A DNA stretch of 64,000 bases from Methanolinea sp. GTDB lineage: Archaea; Halobacteriota; Methanomicrobia; Methanomicrobiales; Methanospirillaceae. The position numbers and the translations under genes are program-made. The stretch covers positions 1 to 64,000 of the forward strand of contig JANIHI010000007.1 in NCBI GenBank assembly GCA_024518585.1. The letters are read 5' to 3'. The notes below the pieces were generated by a model, which was not told the origin of the DNA, searched no databases, and worked only from the letters and a program-made list of their open reading frames with translations. Positions 1 to 7,423 of the stretch are shown one piece after another. Positions within the stretch are counted from its first letter, which is position 1, and each line of letters starts with the position of its first letter.

Positions 1-1
1 C

Positions 2-208
2 TTTGGATCATGGGTCCGGGGAGAACAGACCGATGCAAGCGACCTGGACATACTCGTGGAGTTCACTGAGCCTCCAGGTCTCATCTCATTCCTTACTCTT
101 GAAGAGGAACTGAGCACTCGCCTGGGCCTGAAAGTAGACCTCGTGATGAAAGGATCACTCAAACCGGTGATTGGAACCCGAATCCTTCGCGAGGCTGTAC
201 CGGTATGA
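2..208 (+). CDS. mntA: MNT-type nucleotidyltransferase antitoxin, 5' truncated by the window edge
   Basis: The reading frame is open from base 2 and ends in a TGA that overlaps the next gene's start as ATGA. The visible part has the minimal nucleotidyltransferase signature: FGS near the edge, then a D-x-D pair (SDLDILVEF), a helix, and a second-strand KVDLVMK. In the MntA/HepT family the antitoxin AMPylates the HEPN toxin, and this gene precedes a HepT gene in the usual order. Roughly the first 25-30 residues lie outside the window. Family assignment is firm; activity is inferred. Confidence 0.88.
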   Translation, partial: FGSWVRGEQTDASDLDILVEFTEPPGLISFLTLEEELSTRLGLKVDLVMKGSLKPVIGTRILREAVPV

Positions 209-555
209 AAGCCCCGCGTCAATCGATTGATTATCTGAACGATATCATCGGCGCTATAGAGAAGGCAGAGGCATTCTCCTGTGGTATGACCATTGATGAG
301 TTCCTTGCCGATGACAAGACACTCTATGCAACCGTGAGAGCAATCGAGATCATCGGAGAGGCATCAAAACATGTCCCTGAAAGTGTCAGGGAAAGGTACC
401 CGGACCTGCCATGGAAGCAGATGTCCGGGATGAGGGATAAATTGATACATGCCTATTTTGGAGTTGATGCAACGGTGATATGGAAAACCGTCAGGGAAGA
501 TATTCCCCTCATCAAAAATGCCCTGCAGCGGGTACTCACAGAGACTTCTTCCTGA
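205..555 (+). CDS. hepT: HepT-like HEPN ribonuclease toxin
   Basis: This 116-residue all-helical protein belongs to the HepT/DUF86 family, whose members are RNases neutralised by a partner MNT nucleotidyltransferase. The catalytic R-x4-H-x-Y motif is intact near the C-terminus (MRDKLIHAYFGVD; R77, H82, Y84). The start codon lies inside the stop of the upstream mntA (ATGA), so the two are translationally coupled. Length is normal for the family. It serves as the intact reference for the fused, substituted copy at 53715-54362. Confidence 0.9.
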   Translation: MKAPRQSIDYLNDIIGAIEKAEAFSCGMTIDEFLADDKTLYATVRAIEIIGEASKHVPESVRERYPDLPWKQMSGMRDKLIHAYFGVDATVIWKTVREDIPLIKNALQRVLTETSS

Positions 556-599
556 TCTCCTGTACCTGCAATTTTGGAGCGAATTCTTTCCACTCTCTC

Positions 600-1005
600 C
601 AGCAGGGAGAGTGGAGCCCGATTTCCGACGACGACGATGCGTACACCACCTTCCTCACCCCACACTCCCTCGCCGCCACGTGCACCGCAAGCGTCCCGTT
701 CACGGCTCGACGTCGTTCGTGGCGACCGGGTTCCGGATCGATCGTGGCACGGAGGGGATGGCCGCCTGGTGGAAGGTGCCGTCTCCATTCCTGAAGGTGT
801 CTTTCAGGAGACCGGGATCGGTGATGCTCCCCTGCACAAAGTGAAAACAGGATGGTCACACAAGTGCCGGAGATTACCCCTCTTCCCCCAAAAAGAAATT
901 ATCGACGACTGTCACGTCATGGCACTGGTCGGGCAGGTATTCCGTGATATGCGGCCCGATGAACGCGGCACCGCCGGTGACGGCGTATTTTTGGGCTTAT
1001 TCGTG
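600..1005 (-). pseudogene. Decayed NAD-dependent epimerase/dehydratase (SDR) fragment
   Basis: Reading the minus strand from about 1005 gives successive segments of an extended SDR sugar-nucleotide epimerase, but in different frames and with stops. First comes KYAVTGGAAFIG (Rossmann GxxGxxG), then VTVVDNFFLGEEG. Next is FHQAAIPSVPRSI, and after a frameshift near 702 comes RKVVYASSSS with the active-site serine strand. It ends before the catalytic Y-x3-K. Order and spacing match UDP-glucose 4-epimerase-like proteins. It lies downstream of wecB on the same strand, suggesting a former surface-polysaccharide locus. Confidence 0.75.
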
Positions 1006-1089
1006 CAGGCCTGATACTCCCGTTCACCATCCCTCGCTTCATGATACCCCGCAGAAGTTTTTCTTTCTCTGACCGGTCATTTTTATCTT

Positions 1090-1386
1090 TCATCCTGGGA
1101 AAAATGGAAAAGTCAAACGTGTTACAGGGGATTTTATCAACCTTTTCTCCTGATAATTTTCTCTTTTTTGAGCAGGCGGAACCAGCCCGGAGGTGGTGAT
1201 GAACGATCGCCGGTCATCCATGTACGGGAATACTTCCCGGAATGCTCCTTCCAGGCTGGATACCGCTTCCCCGATTGTTGCTTTATGGCCGGGCAGTTCC
1301 ACCCCGGGACACTCAAGGCACCATCTCCCTCTTCTCCTCCATGAACGACTGCGGCAGGCGTTTCCATGGCCAAATCCCATCACCAC
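1090..1386 (-). pseudogene. Possible HicB-like remnant overlapping the wecB 3' end
   Basis: A 98-codon minus-strand frame overlaps the end of wecB by 7 bases. Its middle (WCLECPGVELPGHKATIGEA, then VSSLEGAFREVF) resembles the central HicB antitoxin motif of a C-x-E-x-PG strand followed by the T-x-EEA-x2-L helix. The N-terminal part is arginine/serine-rich and unlike HicB, and the C-terminal part is unrelated. It may be a frameshifted HicB or a chance frame. No HicA partner lies next to it. Confidence 0.25.
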
Positions 1387-2456
1387 TTTCTATCGCACAG
1401 ACGAGAAAGGTGAGCCACGATCCTCCCGCTCGCCCCCGCCTCCCCAAAGATCATGCTCCTCTCCTTCCTTTGCCTAAACGTCCTGATCGCCTCCCCGATC
1501 CTCTCCCTGTCTGCACCGACGAGCACGTTCCAGCCGTCATCGACCGTCTCCACCCACTCGGTCGTGTCGCGGAGCGTGATGCACGGCACCCCGAGCAGGT
1601 ACGCTTCCTTCTGGACACCCCCCGAGTCCGTGAGGATCGTGTCCGCATGGGCCATGGCCTGGAGCATGTCGAGGTACCCGAGCGGTTCCGTTGCAATGAT
1701 GTTTGCCGGCAGGTGGTTCCAGGATCCGTATTCCGTGAGCACCTTCCTCGTCCGGGGATGGGCGGGAAAGGGGACCGGGACTTCGGCATCCCCGAGTGCC
1801 GCCATGATGGACTCCATGTGCTCCCGGTTATCGGTGTTTGCCGGACGGTGGACGGTGAGGACGAGGTACTTGTGACCGGACAGGCCGAACCGTTCCAGGA
1901 CGCGGGACCGGCGTGCAGCCACCTGCCTGGTGTGGAGGAGGGCATCGACCATGACGTCCCCGACCCGGTGGACCCCTTTCGTGATCCCCTCATCCCGGAG
2001 TTTCCGGACCGCGTTTTTGGTCGGGCAGAAGAGGAGGTCCGATAGGTGGTCGGTCACGACCCGGTTTACCTCCTCGGGCATGGTGCGGTCAAAGCTCCGG
2101 AGGCCTGCCTCGACGTGGGCGACAGGGATATGGAGCTTGGCGGCGGCAAGGGCCCCGGCAAGCGTGGAGTGGGTATCGCCGAAGACGATCACCATATGGG
2201 GTCTTTCCTTGAGCGGGACGTCCTCGACCCGGGCAAGGATCTCGCCCGTCTGCATCCCTTGCGGGTCGGAACCGACGCCGGGGTTGTAGTCAGGCCGGGG
2301 TATCTCCAGCCCGGAGAAGAAGACATCTGACATCTCCGGGTCGTCGTGCTGGCCGGTGTGCACCAGGACCCCGGTATGTTCCCTCCGCAGTTCCCGCGAG
2401 AGCGGTGCGCACTTGACGAACGGGGGCCGTGCCCCGACGACCGTGACGACGTTCAC
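1380..2456 (-). CDS. wecB: UDP-N-acetylglucosamine 2-epimerase, non-hydrolysing
   Basis: This is a full-length (358 aa) GT-B-fold epimerase that interconverts UDP-GlcNAc and UDP-ManNAc for cell-surface glycans. Family landmarks are the N-terminal VVGARPPFVK strand-loop, FGDTHSTLAGALAA, HVEAGLRSFDRTMPEE, HRPANTDNREHM, and the nucleotide-binding TDSGGVQKEA followed by TLRDTTEW. Translation appears to start at GTG 2456 (VNVVTVVG). The dehydrogenase that normally follows in the pathway (WecC) is present only as broken fragments at 5115-5232 and 6327-6362, so the local pathway looks incomplete. Confidence 0.93.
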   Translation of the reverse strand: MNVVTVVGARPPFVKCAPLSRELRREHTGVLVHTGQHDDPEMSDVFFSGLEIPRPDYNPGVGSDPQGMQTGEILARVEDVPLKERPHMVIVFGDTHSTLAGALAAAKLHIPVAHVEAGLRSFDRTMPEEVNRVVTDHLSDLLFCPTKNAVRKLRDEGITKGVHRVGDVMVDALLHTRQVAARRSRVLERFGLSGHKYLVLTVHRPANTDNREHMESIMAALGDAEVPVPFPAHPRTRKVLTEYGSWNHLPANIIATEPLGYLDMLQAMAHADTILTDSGGVQKEAYLLGVPCITLRDTTEWVETVDDGWNVLVGADRERIGEAIRTFRQRKERSMIFGEAGASGRIVAHLSRLCDRKW

Positions 2457-2656
2457 CAGGTTTTCCGGTCAGAATCAGTTAACCGCGTTTCAGTGAGAAG
2501 CTGTCGTTGAGGGTGCAGTCCGGGGATACAGGCGGCTTTTTTGGACAGGGATGGAAAATATGACGGTGTGCGCAGGGGATTCATTCCTTATCTGATGATA
2601 ATTTTATAAGGAATATTTGTAAACTAATAATAATCATATAACTAAGGAGAGTGATT

Positions 2657-2881
2657 ATGACAAGTAAAACAAAAATATCAGAGGGATATTCCACCGTACT
2701 TCCCGCTGAAATCAGGAAAGCGCTGAATCTCTCCCCGGGAGATATACTCCAGTGGGATGTAGAGGATGGCATCATCAAAATCCAGCCCCGGAAAAAGGTG
2801 ACACTCGAGGGGATCTGCGGTATTATCAGTGCAGGGGGAGATGCGGTGATGGACAAAAAGAAGATCCAGTCCGGGGAATGA
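2657..2881 (+). CDS. AbrB/SpoVT-type antitoxin
   Basis: This small DNA-binding antitoxin has a swapped-hairpin AbrB domain: K-x-S-x-GYSTVLPAEIRKALNLSPGDILQWDVEDGIIKI. A GTG at 2651 is possible, but ATG 2657 is better because AAGGAGA ends at 2650. The upstream DNA (2600-2645) is very AT-rich with TATA-like runs, as expected for an autoregulated promoter. The stop codon overlaps the tandem ATGATG start of the downstream PIN toxin gene. It probably neutralises that toxin and represses the operon. Confidence 0.85.
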   Translation: MTSKTKISEGYSTVLPAEIRKALNLSPGDILQWDVEDGIIKIQPRKKVTLEGICGIISAGGDAVMDKKKIQSGE

Positions 2882-3276
2882 TGATCTTCGTTGATTCCTC
2901 ATTTTTTATTGCGCTTGTCGATCGAAAGGATCAATGGCATTCTGCCGCAAAGTCACTCCTTCCCACCCTGACCAGCGAGACAATTCTCGTTTCAGACCTG
3001 GTCATCGTCGAATCCGTAACTGTCATTGGCAGGCGCAGCGGGGGCAAGGCGGGAGAACAGCTCTATCATTATTTCATGGACAATTGCGACTGTGTGATTA
3101 CCGATCAAAAAATTCTCGATGGCGGCATGCAGGTATTTCTTCGCTATGACGGGACACTGTCGGTCTCTGATGCCGTATCAGTCTTTATCATGAAGAAAAA
3201 GAATATCGACAGAATCTTCTCATTTGATTCAGATTTCGATAAAGTTGAGGGGATCATCAGGGTACATGAGCCCTGA
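2878..3276 (+). CDS. vapC: PIN-domain ribonuclease toxin (VapC-like)
   Basis: A PIN-domain toxin of about 132 aa. It shows the first acidic residue in MIFVDSSFFIALVDRKDQWH, a central glutamate in SDLVIVES, then LSVSDAVSVFIMKKK and FSFDSDFDKV carrying the later acidic metal ligands. PIN toxins are Mg-dependent RNases. The start is ATG 2878 or 2881, both inside the antitoxin's terminal codons, so expression is coupled. Acidic positions appear intact, so it is probably functional. Confidence 0.87.
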   Translation: MMIFVDSSFFIALVDRKDQWHSAAKSLLPTLTSETILVSDLVIVESVTVIGRRSGGKAGEQLYHYFMDNCDCVITDQKILDGGMQVFLRYDGTLSVSDAVSVFIMKKKNIDRIFSFDSDFDKVEGIIRVHEP

Positions 3277-3329
3277 CGAAGTACTCCCCCGTTGGGTAAT
3301 CACCGACACCCCGGAATTATTTCGCCAAT

Positions 3330-3590
3330 ATCGCGGTGGCATCCTAAAGACCAATCCCTCCATGCAGGACAAGAGACGGGGGATCGCCCTGCTCCGGAGT
3401 CACAACGACCAGGTCAACTGCCTGAACCACCCCATGCAATGTCATGGGACTGCCTTTCAGCAACCGTACATGGATTGCAGGTACTGGGCTTGGTCACCAG
3501 GAGGTCCCGATCGCTTTGCGGTCCCCTCTCTCTCCGTGCTGCTGAGCCAAACAGGATAATTTTTTGCGCTTCGTTATTTCGAGTGGGTAG
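3330..3590 (-). pseudogene. Decayed MNT nucleotidyltransferase
   Basis: The minus strand encodes KIILFGSAARRERGPQSDRD followed by LLVTKPSTCNP in one frame, then after a frameshift VDLVVVTPEQ, followed by a stop. These are the GS-x10-D-x-D core and second-strand VDLVVVTPEQ of minimal nucleotidyltransferases. The catalytic D-x-D reads D-R-D. Frame breaks and stops show that it is a relic. No associated HEPN gene is recognisable. Confidence 0.6.
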
Positions 3591-3964
3591 TGAAGAACCA
3601 ACCGGGGGACATCGCCCCACACCCCGATTACGATAGGTGCCGTCGCCCCCGACGGGGCGCCCCCGCGGCGGTTCAGTGACTGTATGCAGTGACTGCGTAA
3701 GATCTTGTTTTGAGGGATTGGTGTCTGAAAGTTCCACTGGAACTAGTGCTTAAATTGCTGGATATAATTCGGTTGGTTTTTCCTATTGGGAGTGTACAGT
3801 GACTGTGTAGGATCGAAGTTCCGTTTTTGCAGTAAGATCCTTAACACTACCTCCCCCAGATTGAGAAGGAGATCAGGATCATTCGTGAAAGAGATCTCTT
3901 TTCGCCGGTATGCTGATTTTACACACCATAAGGACTCTTCACGCACAGATTTCAATACTCCAAA

Positions 3965-4262
3965 TTCCCCTACCCGGCAGTAATACTCCCCTGCCAGTTT
4001 CGAGACGGCATACGGCGATTTTGGATTTGTTATCATCCCCTCCACCTTCGGCAGGGCCGGTGTCTCGACGAACACCGATGAAGACGACGCATACACCGCC
4101 TTCCTTACTGCTTTCCCGCCACGAGCACCGCAATTGTGTCGTTCAGCCTCGACGTCGTTCGTGGCTCGCCCTGATCTCTGATTGATCGCGGGACGGACGG
4201 AATCGCAAACTGGTGGAAGATGCCGTCCGCATCACGGCAAATATTCCAATGAGACCGGGATA
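3965..4262 (-). pseudogene. Second decayed SDR sugar-nucleotide epimerase fragment
   Basis: Minus-strand segments read DADGIFHQFAIPSVPRSIRD, then NDTIAVLVAGK and, after a stop/frameshift near 4125, VRKAVYASSSSVF. These lead into NPKSPYAVSKLAGEYYCRV, which contains the catalytic Y-x3-K of extended SDR epimerases. The fragment overlaps the same protein region as the remnant at 600-1005 but extends further C-terminally, so the two are separate copies rather than halves of one gene. No open frame continues into the C-terminal domain. Confidence 0.75.
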
Positions 4263-4272
4263 GGAGACGACC

Positions 4273-4665
4273 TCAATATTTTTCAACAGATATACCGGGG
4301 ATTTTCGAAAAATGAGCGTCACGGGTGACAATCACACCATCGTAACAAAGTGCGATAGCCGCGATAATCTCATCGAAATCGCCTGCCTTTATCCCCTCTC
4401 GGGACATTTGTGCCGAGATCTCCCCGAATACCGGAAACACCTCGTCGGTGACGGGAAGAATGGGTATTTCCCTAAGGATTGATCTGATGAGGGAGAGGTT
4501 ATGTTCTACCGAGGACGAGAGATACACTCCGCGGTACAGCTCAAGAATATTCATGCAGGTCGTCGCAAGAAATACACCCCTTTCTTCAAGCTCGGTGAGC
4601 TTCCGGCAGGCTGTCGGGCGTTTTCTGAGAAGATCGACCAGGAACGTCGTGTCCAGTACTGGCAT
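4273..4665 (-). CDS. vapC: PIN-domain ribonuclease toxin (VapC family)
   Basis: This 130-aa PIN protein begins MPVLDTTFLVDLLRKRP (first metal aspartate), has the central glutamate in NILELYRGVY, and ends with the acidic GDFDEIIAAIALCYDGVIVTRD and FSKIPGI segments. All four acidic positions expected of an active PIN nuclease seem present. It lies 3 bp downstream of a DUF217-type antitoxin gene, forming a VapBC operon. The set of RNAs it would cleave cannot be read from the sequence. Confidence 0.88.
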   Translation of the reverse strand: MPVLDTTFLVDLLRKRPTACRKLTELEERGVFLATTCMNILELYRGVYLSSSVEHNLSLIRSILREIPILPVTDEVFPVFGEISAQMSREGIKAGDFDEIIAAIALCYDGVIVTRDAHFSKIPGISVEKY

Positions 4666-4668
4666 TGT

Positions 4669-4896
4669 TCAGATTTCTGCTTTACGGACCTTCCAGCTTC
4701 TCATCTCCTTTGAGGCCGACTCGATTGAGGTGGCGAGATCCTCTTGCGGGTGGATGGTCTTTAAAACTTCTGAAAGCGCACGGCGACGGGGATAGTACTT
4801 CATGATGACTTCTGAAAAGCTCATCCTGTCGGATTCCTTGAGACTTTTCAATACCTCGTAGGCTTCTTCGCTGATACTGATGGTCCGGGTGGGCAT
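4669..4896 (-). CDS. vapB: VapB-type antitoxin, DUF217/UPF0330-like
   Basis: About 75 residues, beginning [20 protein letters not shown], with the strand-helix-helix arrangement of ribbon-helix-helix antitoxins, then a basic-to-acidic C-terminal tail that would wrap the PIN toxin. A GTG start at 4905 would add three residues, but ATG 4896 is the usual family start and leaves the perfect palindrome at 4900-4915 just upstream as an operator. It is the first gene of the operon with the PIN gene at 4273-4665. Confidence 0.85.
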   Translation of the reverse strand: MPTRTISISEEAYEVLKSLKESDRMSFSEVIMKYYPRRRALSEVLKTIHPQEDLATSIESASKEMRSWKVRKAEI

Positions 4897-4899
4897 AGA

Positions 4900-4915
4900 A
4901 TACACATATGTGTAT
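4900..4915. promoter_or_regulatory. Perfect 16-bp palindrome upstream of vapB
   Basis: ATACACATATGTGTAT is its own reverse complement and lies 4 bp upstream of the vapB ATG. Palindromes in this position are typical binding sites of dimeric ribbon-helix-helix antitoxins. Autoregulation is inferred. AT-rich DNA at 4913-4935 could hold the TATA element. Confidence 0.6.
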
Positions 4916-5114
4916 GTATAATGATATTATTTTTCTCCATCATGAGAATGGTGCAAAACGTCACCAGCACCGCGATCGCCCGTTTCCACTATTAACGAAG
5001 GTGGTTGTGAGTTAGCTCCTGGTCGAACGCGGACCGGAGGGGTGGTCGCCCTCGTGGAAGATGCCTTGAATATCACCCGGTGTCGGGGGTGGTAAAAAAA
5101 AGGACCCTTCCCCG

Positions 5115-5232
5115 TCCCGTTAAGTTCATCCACGGCCTCCTGGTTCCGGCGGTAGCCGATCTCGTTCAGGTGCCGTGCGAATACCCCGGCGAGGGGAAGC
5201 CCGACGTAGCCGGGCCAGACGACGCAGATGGT
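5115..5232 (-). pseudogene. N-terminal fragment of a WecC-type UDP-sugar dehydrogenase
   Basis: The minus strand reads TICVVWPGYVGLPLAGVFAR, then HLNEIGYRRNQEAVDELNGT. This is the Rossmann start of UDP-N-acetylmannosamine/UDP-glucose dehydrogenases (usually G-x-GYVGLPLA, then IGYD-x-N and V-x2-L). The first glycine of the dinucleotide loop has become tryptophan, no start codon is present, and the frame leaves the family after about 40 codons. The DNA just upstream is the duplicated segment found again at 6362-6503. Confidence 0.75.
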
Positions 5233-5375
5233 ACTTTGTCTCTTTCCCGGGCGTACGTGGCACCTCTCCTCATGAATGGTATGATGGAGATGAGATGATA
5301 GCTGCTCTGTTCCAGGTGGGAGAAGGAATTCTTAAACGCACGCTCATTTACTCGCGATTTCAGAATACCGGGGGG
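5233..5375. repeat. Copy A of a duplicated segment (former wecC upstream region)
   Basis: This stretch is similar along its length to 6362-6503 in the same orientation. The core 5320-5371 matches 6451-6502 at 50 of 52 positions by eye. In both copies the minus strand leads directly into the start of a WecC-like frame. It is therefore probably the 5' flank of that gene, duplicated and then separated by the HicAB module. Confidence 0.75.
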
Positions 5376-5799
5376 AGATGATCACGCGGTCCAGGTCCGG
5401 AAATTGAGGTGTGGGCGATGCGGGTTACCTGGCTTCAGGGCCTCCAGCACCCAGTAGACTCTGGAACTCGGTAGCACGCCGATCCTGGAAGACACCGGCC
5501 GCAGGCTTCGGGACAGGCATTTCCACCGGTATGCCATTTTTCACTGACAGGACAGAGGCTGCGGAGATGTATGGCATGTCAGTATCCCGGCATCCGGGGC
5601 AGCAGGTGCTTCCGTTTAGGTGATTGGAGAGGGAAAAGGTATTCTCCCTTCCCAGGAGGGGTTTACCTGGATTATGAGGGTCAGGAACAACCCCTGCGGC
5701 GACAGACACTCCGGGAACCGGATGGTAGATATCCTGGTGGATGAGGGGTCGGGAATATGATGCAGAATGACTCACTCTGCACCAATTTCAGTCAGGATA
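5376..5799. other. Gene-poor stretch with a possible decayed frame
   Basis: No convincing intact gene is seen. A 116-codon minus-strand frame (5425-5775) contains GSTCCPGCRDTDMPY and, about 25 residues on, PAAGVF. This loosely recalls the CPxC tail of some archaeal radical SAM proteins, but nothing else in it supports that family. It could be another relic or chance. Confidence 0.3.
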
Positions 5800-6042
5800 T
5801 TACCGTTTTAGCATTTCAACAAATTCTTCGCGGGACATCCCTGCCTGTTTCATGATAGAGTGGAGTGTCCCTGCGGGGAGGGGATTTCTTTTCGGCACGA
5901 TAACCAGATGTTTCGTTCCCTGAGGATCAGTCCTGTAAAGTGCAGTATGACTTCCCTTTCCCCTATGCGGGGCATATTGAAAACCAACAGAAAGGAGTGC
6001 TTTGATGAGTTTTGTCGATGAAACCCGGGGGATACCATTCAT
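5800..6042 (-). CDS. hicA: HicA toxin
   Basis: An 80-residue dsRBD-fold mRNA interferase. It starts MNGIPRVSSTKLIKALLSVG, carries the catalytic histidine in GKGSHTALYR, and has the family's VPKRNPLPAGTLHSIMKQAG segment. HicA toxins cleave mRNA and are blocked by HicB. Its ATG overlaps the hicB stop (ATGA). The order here is antitoxin first, the reverse of the common hicA-hicB arrangement. Confidence 0.92.
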   Translation of the reverse strand: MNGIPRVSSTKLIKALLSVGFQYAPHRGKGSHTALYRTDPQGTKHLVIVPKRNPLPAGTLHSIMKQAGMSREEFVEMLKR

Positions 6043-6275
6043 GCATTGATCTCGATGGTTGCCTGGAAACGAAGCGTTGCCGTCAGTGCCGGACGGATCT
6101 CCTCAAGCATTCCAAGCTCCCTTGCGTTCTCGAGATACAATGAGACCGCCTCCTTTAGATTTGCGAGAGCTTCCCCTGGAGTATCTCCACAACTTGCCAC
6201 ATCAATCTCGGGACAGACGGACACATATACCCCATCTTCTTCCCATATCGTTGCACTGAGTGAATATTTCTCCAT
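6039..6275 (-). CDS. hicB: HicB antitoxin
   Basis: A 78-residue protein with the partial RNase H fold of HicB: YSLSATIWEEDGVYVSVCPE, IDVASCGDTPGEALANLKEA, then a short C-terminal helix. The C-terminal extension is short and carries no clear DNA-binding domain beyond a basic strand. It is the first gene of the operon with hicA. An inverted repeat lies at 6278-6298, directly upstream. Confidence 0.92.
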   Translation of the reverse strand: MEKYSLSATIWEEDGVYVSVCPEIDVASCGDTPGEALANLKEAVSLYLENARELGMLEEIRPALTATLRFQATIEINA

Positions 6276-6277
6276 CG

Positions 6278-6298
6278 AATGAAGAATAATATCATTCT
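6278..6298. promoter_or_regulatory. Inverted repeat and AT-rich promoter region of hicBA
   Basis: GAATGA (6278-6283) and TCATTC (6293-6298) are inverted arms around an AT-rich spacer (AGAATAATA), immediately before the hicB ATG. Position and composition suit an operator overlapping the promoter. Its regulatory role is inferred. Confidence 0.4.
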
Positions 6299-6326
6299 CT
6301 TATTCATAAGTATTTTTCTGAGTTGT

Positions 6327-6362
6327 TAAACAAAGCCAGGCCCGACGGCGCAGACGATCATG
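6327..6362 (-). pseudogene. Second WecC-like start, 11 codons then stop
   Basis: On the minus strand an ATG at 6362 opens MIVCAVGPGFV and then hits TAA. This matches the first strand and glycine loop of WecC-type dehydrogenases. It is preceded by the same upstream DNA as the fragment at 5115-5232. The remainder of the gene is absent, replaced by the hicB promoter region. Confidence 0.6.
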
Positions 6363-6503
6363 TCCTTTATCTCTTTCGTGGGCGTGCGTGATACCTCCCC
6401 TCATGAAGGGGATGATAGAAAAGAGACGATACCTGCTCTGGTCCAGGGAGGAGAAGGAATTCTTAAACACACGCTCATTTACTCGCGATTTCAGAACACC
6501 GGA
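6362..6503. repeat. Copy B of the duplicated wecC upstream segment
   Basis: This is the partner of 5233-5375, in the same orientation, with the best-conserved block at 6451-6502. The last codons and stop of the DUF433 gene (minus strand, stop at 6491-6493) fall inside this repeat. The duplication junction therefore defines that protein's C-terminus. Confidence 0.75.
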
Positions 6504-6706
6504 AGAGTGACGATCTCATGGGCATAACGGATACAGGCGAGAATATCCTCGTGTTCGAGCATGGGATACTCCTCCAGGATGGTTGCTTCCTGCCACCCGG
6601 ATGCAAGAAGTTCGAGCACGAGATCGACAGGGATGCGTGTCCCCCGGATTACAGGCTTGCCGGCAAGGATGGAGGGATCCAGGATAATCCGTGAGACGGG
6701 ATCCAT
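6491..6706 (-). CDS. DUF433-family antitoxin, orphan
   Basis: A small winged-helix-like antitoxin: MDPVSRIILDPSILAGKPVI, RGTRIPVDLVLELLASGWQ, then an acidic YPMLEHEDILACIRYAHE. ATG 6706 is preferred over 6745, because most family members begin just before the I-x2-DP-x-I motif. A TATA-like AGTATAATAG lies about 25-30 bp upstream, compatible with a leaderless transcript. DUF433 antitoxins normally precede a DUF5615 PIN-like toxin. Here the downstream DNA is the duplicated segment and no toxin gene is found. Confidence 0.8.
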   Translation of the reverse strand: MDPVSRIILDPSILAGKPVIRGTRIPVDLVLELLASGWQEATILEEYPMLEHEDILACIRYAHEIVTLPVF

Positions 6707-6945
6707 AAGTACCAATCGAGAGGGGAAACTATTATACTTATGCACTTACCCTGAAATGCTACCCCGATACTCCGGGAACTCCTCTCGCTCGTTCCCCCAA
6801 TGGTATCACGACCAGTGCATATCTGCCGTCACGGCGGAAGGAAGGATCGAATAGTGACCGCATCCGTGCGGTACGGACATCAGCTTTCCCCCCTTTACTC
6901 TAATTCATCGACTGAAACCTTACTCCGGACCCGCCTTTAATGGGA

Positions 6946-7149
6946 TCATTTCTGTTGCCGTTTCACTTCGTCATCGTGAATTCGCCTCTCTACTGTATCG
7001 TGTACCCGGAACTGCCCCAAATCTCTCCCCGTTCTCATCTCATGTCCAAGTGAAGTAATCTGCCCATCACTTGAAGCCTGAATTAGTATTCCGGGAGTCC
7101 CGGTCACCGGAAGTCCAAAAAGACCTTGCAGCCCTCGCCAACGGAGCAT
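6946..7149 (-). pseudogene. C-terminal remnant of a DUF3368 PIN toxin
   Basis: The minus strand reads GLFGLPVTGTPGILIQASSD, then GQITSLGHEMRTG. This matches the highly conserved C-terminal LGLPVTGTLGIL segment of DUF3368-type PIN proteins. The upstream catalytic half is missing and the preceding 150 bases do not continue it in frame. No antitoxin gene accompanies it. Confidence 0.6.
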
Positions 7150-7369
7150 GTACCAAACTGGATCAGGAAAATCACCAGAATTATGTCCTTTTTCTCTCTA
7201 TACCAGGGATTGAAAGATAATGATTGTGGAAAAACGAAACGGGTATCTATGGCGCGGAAGGGGAAACTTTTCGACCGATGGTGTCCTCTTTCCATGGCAT
7301 CTTCCCGGTACCTTCTGCAGCCAACGGTGGTGAATATCCCATTTTTACGAAAAAGTTCTGCATGACTTT

Positions 7370-7410
7370 ATAGTAAAACTAATAATTGATCGAATTATTA
7401 ATAGTAAAAC
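7370..7410. promoter_or_regulatory. Composite operator: inverted repeat flanked by direct repeats
   Basis: ATAGTAAAAC occurs at 7370-7379 and again at 7401-7410. Between them sits a perfect inverted repeat, TAATAATT-GATCG-AATTATTA (7380-7400). The array ends 13 bp before the AbrB start at 7424. It very probably combines the TATA element with the antitoxin's own operator; the regulator is inferred from position. Confidence 0.65.
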
Positions 7411-7423
7411 AATAGTGATATCG

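Noticed and set aside
3660..3810. Repeated CAGTGACTG motifs (near 3674, 3690 and 3796), considered as a repeat array
   Set aside because: Only three short, irregularly spaced copies; no spacer regularity or longer unit, so not a CRISPR or defined repeat.
4985..5085. Possible third SDR epimerase scrap: minus strand reads GIFHEGDHPSGPRST
   Set aside because: It resembles the FHQAAIPSVPRSI motif of the other two fragments, but only about a dozen residues match and nothing flanks it, so it is too short to annotate.
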